Notes: a model not told the origin generated them from the sequence alone. A stretch of 64,000 nucleotides of DNA from Petunia secreta (GCA_029990175.1 JARKIP010000005.1:52627001-52691000); one strand, 5' to 3'; shown: positions 21,741-33,510, numbered from the stretch's first letter. Program-made: numbers and translations.

Positions 21741-22213
21741 CTAAACAATAAGCAACAACAAAATCTAATAGCTTTAACCAGTAAAAACCTTCAAATCACC
21801 GTAATCAACCAAAAACAAGTGAAGCTCAAACTTAATTCAACAATCATCCCAAAATTTAAGCTCGGTGCAAAACATGAATATCTAATAGCCATAGGCAATA
21901 AAAACCTTCAAATCACTGGAATCAAGCAAACACAAGAAAAAAAATCCCAAATTTCTAGCACAAAAAGAAGAAAGAAGGAGGCCGGGAATGAGGAAAGAGA
22001 GAAGGAATTTTCAGCGTGAAGAAAGAAGGAGGCCAGGAATGGGGAAAGAGAGAAGGAAACCTTCAGCGTGAATTAATACAAGTTGGGGGGAAAAATAGTC
22101 CTTTCATAAGAGGGGGTATGATGTGGAGGGCATTTACTTAAAACATTTGTAAGTGGGGGCAATTAGGTAAGACCGTGGCTTATTGAGGGCATTAGGTGAA
22201 ATTTTTTGCAATT

Positions 22214-22280
22214 ATATAACTAACCCATTTACATATCTAACATATTTACAATATAAACTTAATTACCCCCCGCCCCCAAG
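22214..22280 (-). repeat. Copia 3' LTR start and polypurine tract
   Basis: On the minus strand, downstream of the copia reverse transcriptase remnant, an AACTTGGGGGCGGGGGG tract (22,262-22,278) is a polypurine-tract candidate. It is followed by an AT-rich start of the LTR (TGTTAGATATG near 22,240) that is cut by the Mutator-like element at 22,213. Confidence 0.5.
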
Positions 22281-23150
22281 TTGGAGCATGAGAATTTCGC
22301 CGCTTCTATATGCTCAACACGAGGATTCTACATGAATTGTGACAACACATGCACACTATAGAACAAATCCGGTCGTGTAAAACACAAGTAAATCAATCTT
22401 CCAACCAGTCTCCGATAGCGTTAAGGATCTTTGATAAAACAACTAGTCGCAAGCGCCAGGCGATGGTTTTTGTTCTATTGGTGTACCAACTGGTTTTGCC
22501 CCCAACAAGCCTGCTTTCGATATGATATCCAATGCGTACTTCCTCTGACACAAGAAGATTCCCTTCGGAGCCCTTGCCACTTCAACCCCCAAGAAATATT
22601 TCAAAACACCTAAATCCTTCATATGAAAATATTTCGAGAGATACAACTTAAAAATTTGAATTGCCCTCGAATCATTACCAGATATGATTAAATCATCAAC
22701 ATAAACAAGCACATTTAAATGCACATTTCCCTTCTTCATTGTAAATAATGAGTAGTCCGAATACGATTGTCGGAACCCATATTTCTTAAGAGCAGTAGAC
22801 AACTTCGCAAACCAACACCTGGGAGCTTGTTTTAAACCAGACAATGATTTTTGAAGGCGACACACAGTTCCTCTCTCAGTCATGCGATGCCCCGGAGGCA
22901 ATTTCATATATACTTCTTCGTGTAGATCACCGTGCAAAAATGCATTGTGCATATCCATCTGATGTAATTCCCAATTTTAGCAACTGCTACGGCCAGAAAA
23001 ACCGGTGCAAAGGTCTCCGTGTAATCAACTCCTTCGATTTGATGATTCCCGAAAATCACCAGTCGTGCTTTGTACCTTTCAATAGTTCCATTCGAGGTGT
23101 ACTTTATCTTATGGAAAGGGTACTTGATTGGTTCTCTTAACTTTAGGAAG
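22281..23150 (-). pseudogene. Ty1/copia reverse transcriptase fragment
   Basis: On the minus strand a KARLVIFGNHQIEGVDYTET segment leads, after a frameshift, to an open stretch (22,443-22,958) that starts MDMHNAFLHGDLHEEVYMK. It continues through LKQAPRCWF, the catalytic box VLVYVDDLIISG and MKDLGVLKYFLGVEV. After a stop at 22,443 weak similarity continues (the equivalent of IGRLIYL...RPDLSY) to about 22,290. The LH(G/D)DL and YVDD boxes identify copia reverse transcriptase. gag, integrase and most of RNase H are absent. Confidence 0.9.
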
Positions 23151-23159
23151 CAATATTCT

Positions 23160-25082
23160 CTTACAATCCTCGCCTTTCACCCGTTGGAATTCTAATTTCC
23201 TACCCCTCACTATTTAAACTGGACCTCTATTACACAAGGGGAGGCAGAGAAAACACAGACAAGCATCCTGCATACTATTCTCACAATTCTTCACACTCTG
23301 AACACTCTGCTTACTTCTCACTCATTGAAAAGTTGTGGTTACACTTTTAGAAGAATCACTACTCTCTAGGTACTTCTTTTTTCTGAAAATAACTGGATAT
23401 TGCTTGCATCTCTCACCCCTGTCTCTTTTCTTATCTGTTCGCAAGGTAAAAAATGACACCTGCCTCTCTTGCATCTTAAACTTGTACTATTTTTTTTCCG
23501 ATGATTTTCTTGACATGTTTGGCTGGTATGTGTCTTTTTTGGGGGCCTATTCTGCCCCACTACTAATCATTGTCTTGCAGTTTGTATGGATAGCCTTTTG
23601 GCTATACCAAAATATTACCTACAGGGCTGTTAGTCTTATTTGATTAAAGTCTGGTAAATGGGCTCATCTAGTTGGGAAATTAAGCCAAGAAGGCTAGAAA
23701 ACTGGTGTAAAACAGGGCACCCCTCTGACCTTTGCCTTTTCTCTGTGATTGTCCCTTAGAAACTGTCCCAGCTTGTGTATATCCTAGGATTCCCTATCTG
23801 TATTCTTTAAAACAGGGGTATACAGTTATGACACTGTGTATATGGCCACTCAGGGGCCCTCTCTAACCTATCTCTCCCTATGTGTTGCATCATCATCTTT
23901 TTAACAAAATTGGAACCTTTGCATGAAAATCTGGTTTTAGAAGGTCATAAACATGTTTTTAATTATGTGCGAAATCCTGAATTTGATGTTGTAATTATCA
24001 CTCAAGTTATTTTCGTGTGAAATCTGGACAGTTCTAGCAACAGGGACCATTTTCTGAAAAACAGCTCGTAATCTGCTTATCTCTGCGATTTAAAATTGCC
24101 TCTGTTTTTTGTATGAATGATCCAGGCCCAAAAAAATATTTTTTAAAATATGGCCTTTATGTGCTGAAACTATTTTCATCACTTTAAGACTCCTATTTAC
24201 TAATCTAATAGTGTATAGGGGTGTATACGTGATTGGGGTCGACTATACGAATCTATGAACGTTTTCAAAACTAGTGTCATTAATCACTCATGTATTTGCA
24301 TGTTTATACCTATATCTATGTGTGGCAGCCTCCTTTGTTTGCATTTACGTGCTCTGTGAAACCCATTTTTGAAAACAACCCCCTTTACCTAAATACTTTT
24401 CAAAACTGACCCCTAAACAAAAATAGCCATTAAGGTTAGGACTCGACAATTAATGACGAGTCACGCCGACCCTAAATGGCTAACAGTTGTTTTAAAAACA
24501 ACACATATTCGATTTTTTTACAAAATTTGAAACTATTTACGAAAAAGATGATTATTTCCGTAAAACTGCCCATTTGTGTAAATTGATCTAAGTATTGAAA
24601 TTGCACAAGTAAGCTGCAATCGAACACCCTTTGCATGTTTAACTATACCTTCGATTAGGTATTCCTGTTAGAGGCCTTGAAATGCGATTATGCGTAAATA
24701 TAGGTCGTAGTGTAAACTTAAAGCCTACTTGTTTAAACTTGTATAGCTATACTTTAGATACGAAAATAACCTTTCCAAGTTAGTATTGCATGATAGTATT
24801 CACAACTTTATCCCAAAATATAGACTCGGATGGGAACCACCTTTCGAGGGACTTGGGGGAGTGCCTAACACCTTCTCCCCCGAGTCATTTGGACTTCTTA
24901 CCCTTCGAATCTCTGAAACCGGACTAGTATGGCAACCAAACTCGACCTTAGACGCTTAGGTGACCTAATACACCTTACAAAACTATATTAGGTGGCGACT
25001 CCAATTCCTGAACTCAAATGAGTTATCCAGTCAAATCCGAAACCCGACTCGCTTTGAGTTGAGTCTAAAATCGGATGCGACA
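23160..25082 (+). repeat. LTR-like region of a large gypsy (Tat/Ogre-type) element
   Basis: The stretch holds no gene. It has a CTATTTAAAC TATA-like box near 23,208, a T-rich leader, and near its right end GGGGGAGTGCCTAACACCTT (from 24,852) and AGGTGGCGACTCCAA (24,990). The GGTGGCGACTCC block is also found near the LTR end at 5.7 kb. A plausible LTR end, GGATGCGACA, lies at 25,073-25,082. No primer-binding site or gag follows it, so it may be a solo or truncated LTR. The left end is not fixed. Confidence 0.4.
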
Positions 25083-26310
25083 GCGGGTACCCGACTACCT
25101 CCCCTAGACCTGTCGGGTAAACCCTACTGACTGAATTAACATAAAAGAAGTAAACTAACTCTGAATAATTATAAAAGAGCTAAAAAGAAATCAACACATA
25201 TAAATATATAAACATGAGCTGCCCAAAAAATTGCAGCTACTACTCGCTTGCCCAAAGAAATGGTGCTACTACCTGAGTACAAAGATTTAGAGGTTTCCAG
25301 ACCATACATCTACAACTGGTTGCCTCAACGGACAAAAGCTAGCTCACCATAAATGGCTGGAACATCCTCGCTCCTGAATCATGTTGTGCGATGGGTCTTT
25401 GAGCGTAATCTGCTAAAACAAAATTACAAAAAAATAACAGATAGGGCGTGAGTCATAGGGACTTAATAAGTGAGGTTAGAGCTAGCTATCTCTAATAATA
25501 TATAGGCTAGCTAGGGAAAACAAGAAATCCATAGGCAAACACCGATAACTAGTCCATGTGCAAATAATTAATGCATACATTATCAAATAGCTAGCAAAAC
25601 ATGTGAATGAAATGAAATATAGTGCAAATGGTGCAATGGGGTCACATGTGCCAAAAACCTATCTTCGACACGGAACTTTCATCGACTAATAGGAGATATA
25701 TACAATAATAACCCTTCGCAGGCACGGGACTTTCATCGACTACCGGGAAGTACATGTCAAGTCTATAATCTGGAGGGTATTACTCCTATTTCTACTATAT
25801 TACAAAATCAAGTGATAATACATAATATGTAATAGTAATACGAAGCTACAACGTAGTAAGTATGCCTTATCGGCACGTACACACGTAAGGAACATGTGGT
25901 AGAACATCATAAGGTAAGCGGCCATCAAGAAGATTAATGATATCACTTACTTGAAGTCTGGGGTCAAGTTTGCTACTGAATGATTGCTTTTGCTTTTATG
26001 AAGCCTCTCGGAACTATCTTTCTCTTTGTCATAGAAGATTAACCCGCACTTATTAGATAGAGAAAGAAGGAAAATTACCAAATTTTCCCTGGCATGGCTT
26101 AGCCGAACACCCAGGATATGTTTTCAGATCCCTCACAGTCCCACGATGTCAACTACACCATTCGATTATAAGCCTAGGGTCAATTCACCCCAATGCCCTA
26201 ATTTTCATAAACCTAGACTTCACAGGCCAAATTCATAAAATTTCAACCCCATAACCTTGAATTAACATCATAAATAGGTTGAGGTATGTTACCTGGTTGA
26301 TTAGAGCAGA
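25083..26310. other. Intergenic repeat-derived sequence without a gene
   Basis: Two local duplications are visible: CTGCCCAAAAAATTGCAGCT / TTGCCCAAAGAAATGGTGCT (25,215-25,270) and GGAACTTTCATCGACTAATA / GGGACTTTCATCGACTACCG (about 25,664 and 25,724). No domain-bearing ORF is visible. Confidence 0.4.
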
Positions 26311-26327
26311 TTGGTAACTCAGAAACT

Positions 26328-26570
26328 AATGCAAACCAAAGCTCACTTGGCAAGATTTAAGAAATATTTGAGGAGTCATTTTAGGATACAAGAAAAGCTT
26401 CGCTATGATGATTTACCCTGTAACCTTGACACTCCAGTAAAAATAAATAATGCAAACCAAAGCCCACTTGGCAAGATTTTAAGAAATATTTGAGGAGTCA
26501 TTTTAGGATACAAGAAAAGCTTCGCCATGATGATTTACCTTGTAACCTTGACACTCCAGTAAAAATAAAT
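26328..26570. repeat. 121-bp tandem duplication
   Basis: AATGCAAACCAAAGC(T/C)CACTT starts at 26,328 and again at 26,449. The two units are nearly identical and each encodes the peptide segment RSHFRIQEKL plus DDLPCNLDTPVKIN. The duplication lies at the start of the old pol-less gypsy copy. Confidence 0.9.
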
Positions 26571-28716
26571 TGTGAGAGAGAAAAGATTGAGAGGAATAAG
26601 GATGAGAAAAGTGACAACTCAAGAGAGGAAAAAGGAGATGATGAGTTGAAAAATGAGAGTGAGTTGTCACCAAAAGAAAATGAAGAGGGTGAGGAAGAAA
26701 AGAATGAAGAGAGTGAGGGAAAAGAAATGGCGAGTCAAGAAAACAAGAGAGCATAAGAGAGGCTACTCATTCCTTTAACTCTAACCCCCTCACTACTTCT
26801 TTTAGTAGTGATGTCGCTTTTGTAGGTTCTTGCGGAAGTGATTGCAAAAATAAATCATCATTGGAAAAAGACTCTTGCTTGGAAGAAAATGATGAGGTCG
26901 AAAATACTTCTCCAGTTGGCCAAGTAAGCTTTAACTTTGAAATTCAAGGTAAAGGAAGTTCTTTGGTACTTCAAGGTAAGATAACTAACCCTAACTCTTG
27001 TATTTATTTGGGTGAGCTAGATAGAGAAAGTGGTCAAATTGGTGACCTTGAAAATCAAGAGGGCATGATTAAAATTCATTCCTTATTTTATTTCATGAAT
27101 TCCATAAAGAATATAGGATTGGATGATGGCTGTGCAAATTATTCTTATGATGACAATGATCTTTCTCTTGTGAATAAAGAAAAAGAATTGCTTGGTACCT
27201 TGTGATACTTTGAAAGGTAGCATTCTTAATATTGGTATTGGTGGTTGCTTGTGTCAAGTTGAAAATAGTGATGGATTGGAAGGTGTGCACTTACTTGAAG
27301 GAAGTGAAGAATTGTATTTGTATGATAATGAATTGTCTTCCTTTTAATTTGAAATTGATAAATCGTGTTTTGAGTTGTTAAGTGAGTGTACACTTGAAAA
27401 GGTGAAATATTTTTTGGATTGTCCTAGTTTTGACCTTGTGCTTGATAGGGATTCTAATTTGGAAAGTGAGCTTGAATATATGGACACCATTAATCATGTT
27501 TCCTTGAATGATACATTTCTTTTAAACTTGTTTGCACTTGATGAAAAATGATGAGTCAATGTTTAAAGAGTGTATAACTTGTGAAAATAATTCTTGTGAC
27601 TTGCTTGAAAGTGCTAATTGTATGATTGTTAGCAAGCTAACTCCCAAAATATTTGTTAAAAGCTTGTCTTATATTGGTAAGTCCTCCAAAAATGAAAAGG
27701 ATCTTTTAAAGAAGGAGGGAGATATTAGTGATAGTAGTAGTAACTTGCTTGATGCTAATTTTAGTGTCATGTTCTTTACTTACTCTATTCCTAGTTTTGA
27801 GAATTTAATTTGGAGGGATTTTGTAAATGCTTCTAGAAAGAAATGCAAAAATAATACATTTAAGGCATTTCCAAATATCCATGGGTATAATTGTGATAAT
27901 CCTTTTCTTGATGAGTTTACTAACCCTCTTGGTCCATTTGTGAAAGACTATCAAGAGAGGATCTACAAAGAGGTAAGACACTTGCAAGCATCTTCTTGGA
28001 CTACAAAAGGGTTTAACGTGTGGTTGTCTTCCAAAGCTAAGAATGGTTTGTTTGAATGACTAGTTCTTATTTTTGGGCTTTCCAAAGCCATTGAGGTATG
28101 GAACTTATCCTTTGAAACTTATTGTGTCTTGGATAGTAGATGTGTGGTATTATGTGTTAATTCCTTGTAAATAATATTTGGTTGGTTTGATGATGTGATG
28201 TGTAGAATTTTGAATGATGTTTTGGATGTGAGGGTAGTGTTTGACCCCGGTGATAAATATTATTGTTGGATAATTAGTGATCTTGGTGATGTCATGCTTA
28301 AAGGATCCAATTGCAATCTACATTATGTATTCATTAAACCTTTTAGATTCCTTGATTTATCTTGTGCATATTTCTCCTTTGGTCAACTTCTTGGAACTTT
28401 AGTTGTAGAATTGATCTTCTTTGAGTCATTTGACTCTTGGCTCTACCACAAAAGTGTGAGGTTTGAGTGGGAATATTCAACTCCATCATCTTTCTTATGC
28501 AAAGTCTACAAAGGTTGTGACTTGGTGCTTATTCCGGTTATTGTTTTGCTAGATCCAAATTCGAGGACGAATTTCTTTAAAGAAGGAGGGAATGATGCAA
28601 ACCGGATTGACGCTCATGATATTGGCAGATTTAGACTTAACATCAAAAGCTTGGAGTGGTTCAAAAGATCTTGGAAGCCAAGATCAAGGCAAAAGATGAC
28701 CAAAGTGAACAAGTGA
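26570..28716 (+). pseudogene. Old copy of a pol-less gypsy family, 3' half of its ORF
   Basis: Broken reading frames here are homologous to the second half of the ORF in the element at 55.4-61.9 kb. CEREKIERNKDEKSDNSREE corresponds to EREKIERSEGVTGDNPREEK there. Ser-rich and acidic stretches follow, then FDSWLYHKSV (IDAWLYHKSV in the younger copy) and a terminal SRTNFFKEGGND segment (SRTKSSQEGEDD in the younger copy). The longest open pieces are 26,861-27,205, 27,532-28,059 and 28,195-28,716. The gag and protease part is missing on the left, and again no reverse transcriptase or integrase lies between. I do not know the function of this conserved region. Confidence 0.65.
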
Positions 28717-29328
28717 AGCAGCTGGGATAATACAGGAAACTGCAGGGCCTGTTTATAAGCTCACTGAATCAGTCACATGATCGGTTCATCGCGATCAAAA
28801 CTGTACAGACGCGATCCCGCAAGGCTGTGAAACTGTTCAGCGCGATCGCGAAGATACAAATGCGATCGCGCAAGCTCAAAAAGGATGACAAAAAAGATGT
28901 TCTTCGCGATCGCGTGACCATAGCCGCGATCGCAAAGCTTTGGCTGCTCGGTGGATGCGAACGCGTGGACTTGGGCGTGACAGTGCAGTGACGACAATCA
29001 GGAACCTATTTTTAGTTTGATGACTTTGTGGCAGCCCACTTTAGGGGCAATTAAAGCAATGTTATACCATTATTAGTAGATACTATATAAGCTTCCTTAT
29101 ATCATTATTCTAGGGTAATTTTTTTTATGATAATTGTTGAGAGTAAACATTGGCTAAGGATGTTGCTTGAACATTTTTCTTCCTTGATTTGCAATTGAAT
29201 TCCAATTCAATTGAGGATCAACTAGTATAGGTTCTTTTTTGTTGTTGTTTTAAGGAAGTGATTAGGCCTCACCTCCTAATCCATTTCCTTAATTCCAAAT
29301 AAATTCAAATTGGGTCTTGCTTTTATCA
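28593..29328 (+). repeat. 3' LTR of the old pol-less gypsy copy
   Basis: A purine tract AAAGAAGGAGGGAA runs up to TGATGCAAACCGG at 28,593. A matching end, TTGCTTTTATCA, lies at 29,328, giving 736 bp, similar to the 763-765 bp LTRs of the younger relative, which also run TGAT...ATCA. Inside is a cluster of CGCGATCGCG palindromes (28,788-28,936). Boundaries are inferred from these signals only. Confidence 0.5.
28788..28936. repeat. Cluster of CGCGATCGCG palindromes in an LTR
   Basis: At least six occurrences of CGCGATC or GCGATCGC (for example GCGCGATCGCGAAG, TGCGATCGCGCAAG, TCGCGATCGCGTGA and CCGCGATCGCAAAG) lie within 150 bp of otherwise AT-rich plant DNA, inside the LTR of the old gypsy copy. 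Confidence 0.85.
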
Positions 29329-30040
29329 TTTTATTTTCTTTTTATTTTCCTATTCCTAATTAGGATCATATTAGAAACACCTTAGACCGACAATATGCTG
29401 AGAAAATTTGATCGAAAAAAAGATTAGCCGACCACATGGGTCTTTTTATACCGTGGGACAACATGTTGTCGCGCCTGCACATTCTATTTCGCGACCATGT
29501 GCATCGCGATCGTGCCTCTCTGGGTGTTTTTGCACTGAATGAAGCTTTTAATTCAACACTAACGTGTGAGCTCTGGCGCTAAAGCGCAATGCAACTCTCA
29601 GATGTCTTGATAGAACCAGCTGGTGCTGCATTTTTAGGTTGAATGGGATACAATGCTCGCAATGACCCCAAACTTTGCAGGCAAATTGTAAAACACATAT
29701 ATGACATACTCGCGATAGAGGATCTCAAAACGAATCCTCGAAACCCAAGATGAAGGTTAACAGAAGGAGGAAAAGTTCCAACTCTCTAAACATACGCAAA
29801 AACTATCCAAATGACCTTAGATTTTACTTTCAAAGGTTTAGACAGGTCAAATAAGTCATTTTCTCAAAACGAGCTCGAAAATTATAATTCGGCTTTTACC
29901 GACACTAGAAAATGAAATCTCTTCCAATACCTACCAAACTAGGGCTCTAACTTTCCAAACAGGACCTACTAGACCTTACCAAGCTTTTAAAACTATCAGC
30001 TCGTCAATCGGAGTCCTAACTTCCAAATTGACTAGTTAAG
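29329..30040. other. Repeat-derived spacer, no gene
   Basis: Contains further CGCGACC / CGCGATCGTGCC words (29,468-29,516), similar in style to the preceding LTR, then a C/T-rich stretch with no ORF of note. It may be part of another LTR, but I could not fix its limits. Confidence 0.3.
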
Positions 30041-30044
30041 GTCG

Positions 30045-31993
30045 TTTCATGAATTATTTGGCCATTGGACATATAGTGCTGACGAAGGGTTGTTTTGGTG
30101 TAAACTTGATTTGTATAGAACTTAATCCCTCCATTTTGAAAAAAAGGAACATGCCCCAATCTAGCATGCCATAAAAAATTCATCATATATTCTTTATAAA
30201 GACAAGAAGGTTAAGTGAGATCTTGATTTCTATTTATTTGAACATGGCATTTACAATTGAATTAAGGTGACTCCTTATATTATTTATCTCACAAACAAGG
30301 GACTAAAAAGAATTACAGGGAAGTAAACTAGCATCTATTGGCTTGGGGTTGTAGCATCTTGGACAGTAGAAGTACAATCCATCTCTAGTCTTACCAATCT
30401 TTAGAGGGCCTCTCATTGAAGGGTCCTGTAGAAGCTATTGAGTGTCAGAGAAAAGGATCTCACACTTTGATTGATTTAGAAATGAATGGATTGAGATAAA
30501 ATTATACTTAAATTTGGTGATGTAGAGAACTCTATGCGATGCAATTTTTGGACTAAGAATTACATCCCAATCTCTGAAATCTTTACTCTATAACCATTTG
30601 GTAAAGAGACTGAGAAAGGACAAGTGAGACTCCTAATATTTGACATCAAGGACTTGTTTTGTGTCATGTGACTTGAACCATCATAGTCCAGGATCCATGA
30701 CATAGAATTTGAATGTGAACATATACACAATTTGTTGCCTAATCATTTAGAATAAAAGCAAGCTAAGATACCTGCAAAGTTTACTGCTCCACCAATGAGC
30801 TTGATATTGTCTGATGTCTCTCCTTTGCCTCCAAAGTTCTCCAGCATGTGTATTAGCTGCCCATATAGTTCCCTAGTCATATTGCTAAGTAATGAGCCTG
30901 ACTCTCTAGATCCTTTCCATCACTTGCCTTTAGGGAATCAACAACTGTTTTTGCATTTCTATTAAACCTGGAGCCCTAATTTTGATTTGAAGAATATTAT
31001 TAGTTCTGCGTGTGACTTGGAGTATGTTATTTCTGATTCATGTGCCCCTGACCATTCTCAGGTGCCAGCTATTTAATTTGCATCTCTCCTTGGTTTGTCC
31101 ATGTTTCTTGTAATGGTCACAATAAAACTTTCCTCAGTTTGGATTGTAATTGTTGCCTCTGCAATTGTTGTAGTTTCCTAAATTGTAGTTGGTTTTAAAG
31201 TTTCCTAAACCTGCACTCTTTCCAAATCCAATGGAGTTTCTCGCACTTGCATTAAGAGAGCTTGACTCTATCACAACTTAGGTGTTAGATTCAAGTTTCC
31301 TTTGTTTTTCTTCTTGTATCAGGATGGATTAAGCCTGGGCAATGGTTGGTAAAAGACTCATCATCAATATGCTACCTCTCACTATAGTGTACACTTCATT
31401 TAGCCCCATCAAAAACTATATTAGTCTACTATCTGATTCATCTTTATGAAAGCTTTTCTTTGCACCACATGTGCAGTTACACTTGCATTTACCTACCGCA
31501 CAAAGTGTACTTAACTCCTCCTATAATTTCTTCATCTTTGTATATCATCCAGTTACATCTGAATTTCCTTGACTCAAATCATTTATCTCCTTTTGAATTT
31601 TGTACAGTTTTTCCCCATTTGTTCGGTCAAAATTTTTCCTCTAATTCCTTGCACAAATCCTTTGCATTATCTGCATACTCTATACTATCAGCTATTTCTT
31701 TAACGAAAGAATTCAAAATCCATGAAGTGACCATGTCATCATATCTTTCCCACTATCTAAATGTGGGTGAACCTGAGTTAGTTTCTCACACTCACCATTT
31801 ATGAACCCTACTTGTTCTTAGCTGAAACTGATCTCTCAAAATGCTGGGCCTCCGTGATTTGTATCCGACCACTAAACGGAGCTTCAACTAGCATCACTCT
31901 TGGGTTATGTGATGGGTAAATATATAGTGGACTGTTTGCGTCAGTTAGGGCTTGATTATTTTGATTATTATTCTATAAACCGTTTGTACCCAT
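30045..31993 (-). pseudogene. Ty1/copia gag-protease-pre-integrase fragment
   Basis: Minus-strand translation starts MGTNGL near 31,993 and shows NSPLYIYPSHNPRVMLVEAP, a UBN2-type gag segment (SWILNSFVKEIADSIEYADN at about 31,670-31,730) and a zinc-knuckle remnant CDHYKKHGQTKERC (about 31,090-31,130). The protease region reads SWILDYDGSSHMT (30,660-30,705), where the usual motif is D-(S/T)-G-A. The pre-integrase HHCC end reads FTPKQPFVSTICPMAK near 30,060. Many stops and frameshifts are present. Integrase core and reverse transcriptase are absent; similarity ends at about 30,045. Confidence 0.8.
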
Positions 31994-32356
31994 TGTAGCA
32001 CAAATGCTCGAATTCTAAAGGTATAACAAAAATTAATGTAAAAAATTAGGGACAAATTCTAATGTTTCAATAGTTTTGAGAGAGAGTGCAAATTCAATAA
32101 AAATCACAGATCGCGTAGAAGAAATGGTTGTGATGTATAACAATTGAAAGAGGAAAATTGCAAAGAAAGTTACCTTTTGCTCTGAAATCATATCATAATT
32201 CAGCAGTAGCTTGAATGAGCTTGGAGAGAGCTCCAATGGTGATGAACTAACTATCCAAGTTACGAAAATGAATCTTGGAGAAAGATATATTGGTGAATCA
32301 TGTAATGGGAAAAATGAATAAATGCTTTACTTGCAAGGATCAGAAGGAATTATATA
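31994..32356 (-). repeat. Probable leader and LTR edge of the same copia fragment
   Basis: A degenerate primer-binding-like word (minus strand TTTCAGAGC near 32,185-32,200, compared with TGGTATCAGAGC) lies about 200 bp upstream of the gag start. The sequence to the right is probably its 5' LTR, which would then carry the MITE at 32,357. Confidence 0.35.
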
Positions 32357-32584
32357 CTTCCTCCGTCCCATCTTGTTTGTCGTAGTTTGACTTGACACAA
32401 AGTTTAATAAAGAAAGGAGGATTTTTGGAACTTGTGGTCTAAAATGAGCCATAGATATTTGTGTGGCTATAAATGAGTCAAAAAGTAAGTTTGGAGTTGA
32501 ATTGTTTCCAAATTTAGAAATATGACAATCTTTTTAGGAAAGACTAATAAAGAAAGTATGATAAACAAAGTGGAAAAGAACGTG
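32357..32584. mobile_element. Diverged Stowaway-like MITE
   Basis: The left end CTTCCTCCGTCCCATCTTGT follows a TA at 32,355-32,356 and is the Stowaway-type end. The right end (ATAAACAAAGTGGAAAAGAA then TA at 32,585) is only a weak inverted match, so this is an old copy. The internal GTTTGAC and AAGTTTAATAAAGAAA words fit the family. Confidence 0.65.
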
Positions 32585-32804
32585 TATATTTGTTTATGGT
32601 GGGCTCCATTATGCGCTAACTACCATGTGCTAACTAACTAACTCTAGCCATCTAACTACCTCAACTATGTAAGTATAGGTACAAATATAATATTGTATAA
32701 TAAGGAATAAATATATATCTCAATAATGGTACTCATCTTATTTGGCGACACGAATTTAACATTTATTAATCCGAACTTGCACGTTTAGTGACAATGTTTG
32801 AGCA

Positions 32805-32809
32805 AGCAC
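32805..32809. repeat. Target site duplication AGCAC, left copy
   Basis: AGCAC lies directly before TGTATGGGCC and is repeated at 43,789-43,793 directly after the element's other end, GGCCCATACA. Confidence 0.85.
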
Positions 32810-33370
32810 TGTATGGGCCTAAATCGGTTTAGGATCACAAATCGAATTTGGGTTGGAATACAAGCAAAACTTCGTACAGTAAAATGCCAAAGATAACCGT
32901 GAAATGCGAGAAAGTAACTTGACTTCAATATATTGCAATGAGTACAAAATTTGGCAGAGTTTCTATATGTATATATGAATATGTACAATGTAAAAGGAAA
33001 GACTATTTATAGACATAAGGATTTGCCCCACGTTCTCCATGACTCTTCATGGCCAAAACCAACGTTTGAAGCATTCATAGCTGATGTTAATGGGCAGAGT
33101 TAGTGGGCTGAAGTAGTGGGCTGTAGAGCCACTTGACCCGAGCCGCTTCACCGGGGTCCATGTTTATGACCTCAGTGGTAAGGCCTTGATGTTCGACCGA
33201 GGTGAATGTCGCCGAAGCTCAGCTTATGGCTCGCCTTCGGAAACGACCTCGGTGCCTGACTTCGGTGATCAACTCTCTTGCTTCGGTTTCTAACTTGTCA
33301 TCGCGTGCTTGGTTGCTATCGATCCACGTAACCGAGGCGATTTACCATGAGTTGATTTTTACCCAATACA
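32810..33370 (-). repeat. Left (3') LTR of the Tat-like element
   Basis: Plus-strand limits are TGTATGGGCC and ACCCAATACA; read on the minus strand the LTR runs TGTATTGGGT...GGCCCATACA. A TATA box (TATAAATA on the minus strand, 33,004-33,011) lies about 200 bp from the U5 end. A G-rich polypurine-type tract (minus strand AGTGGGGGGACTATC) lies directly next to the U3 end at 33,371-33,385. Confidence 0.85.
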
Positions 33371-33510
33371 GATAGTCCCCCCACTCCTCAGTCAGTTACC
33401 GAAGTTACCGAGGGGTGGAATGAGATTCCGCGGGAAGGTGACGTGGCTTGATCTTACCCAAGCGTTTCAAATTTTATCAACGGTTCGCGTGTCTTTAGAT
33501 TACTATTCCT

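Larger units (their letters stand above)
17165..22213. mobile_element. Mutator-like element with long inverted ends, host of a second insertion
   Basis: Left end AATTGCAAAAAT and right end ATTTTTTGCAATT are inverted. Further inside, AAGCCATGGTTTGCCAAATT near 18,610 pairs with an AAGCCACGG...CTAATTGCCC block read on the minus strand near 22,160-22,190. The similarity then continues to the GTCCTC/GCCCTC and ACCCC words, giving inverted repeats of roughly 100 bp. A transposase N-terminal remnant lies at 19,763. The left end is split by the element at 17,176-18,588. I could not find a target duplication for this outer element, so its exact ends are tentative. Confidence 0.65.

Noticed and set aside
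19133..21751. ORFs with repeated LAIAK peptides on both strands
   Set aside because: The peptides are translations of the CTTGGC-N4-GCCAAG dyad repeat. They occur in several frames and both strands and show no protein-like features.
28788..28936. Cyanobacterial contamination because of GCGATCGC words
   Set aside because: The words resemble the HIP1 palindrome, but they lie in an LTR bounded by plant retrotransposon sequence and the rest is AT-rich plant DNA.
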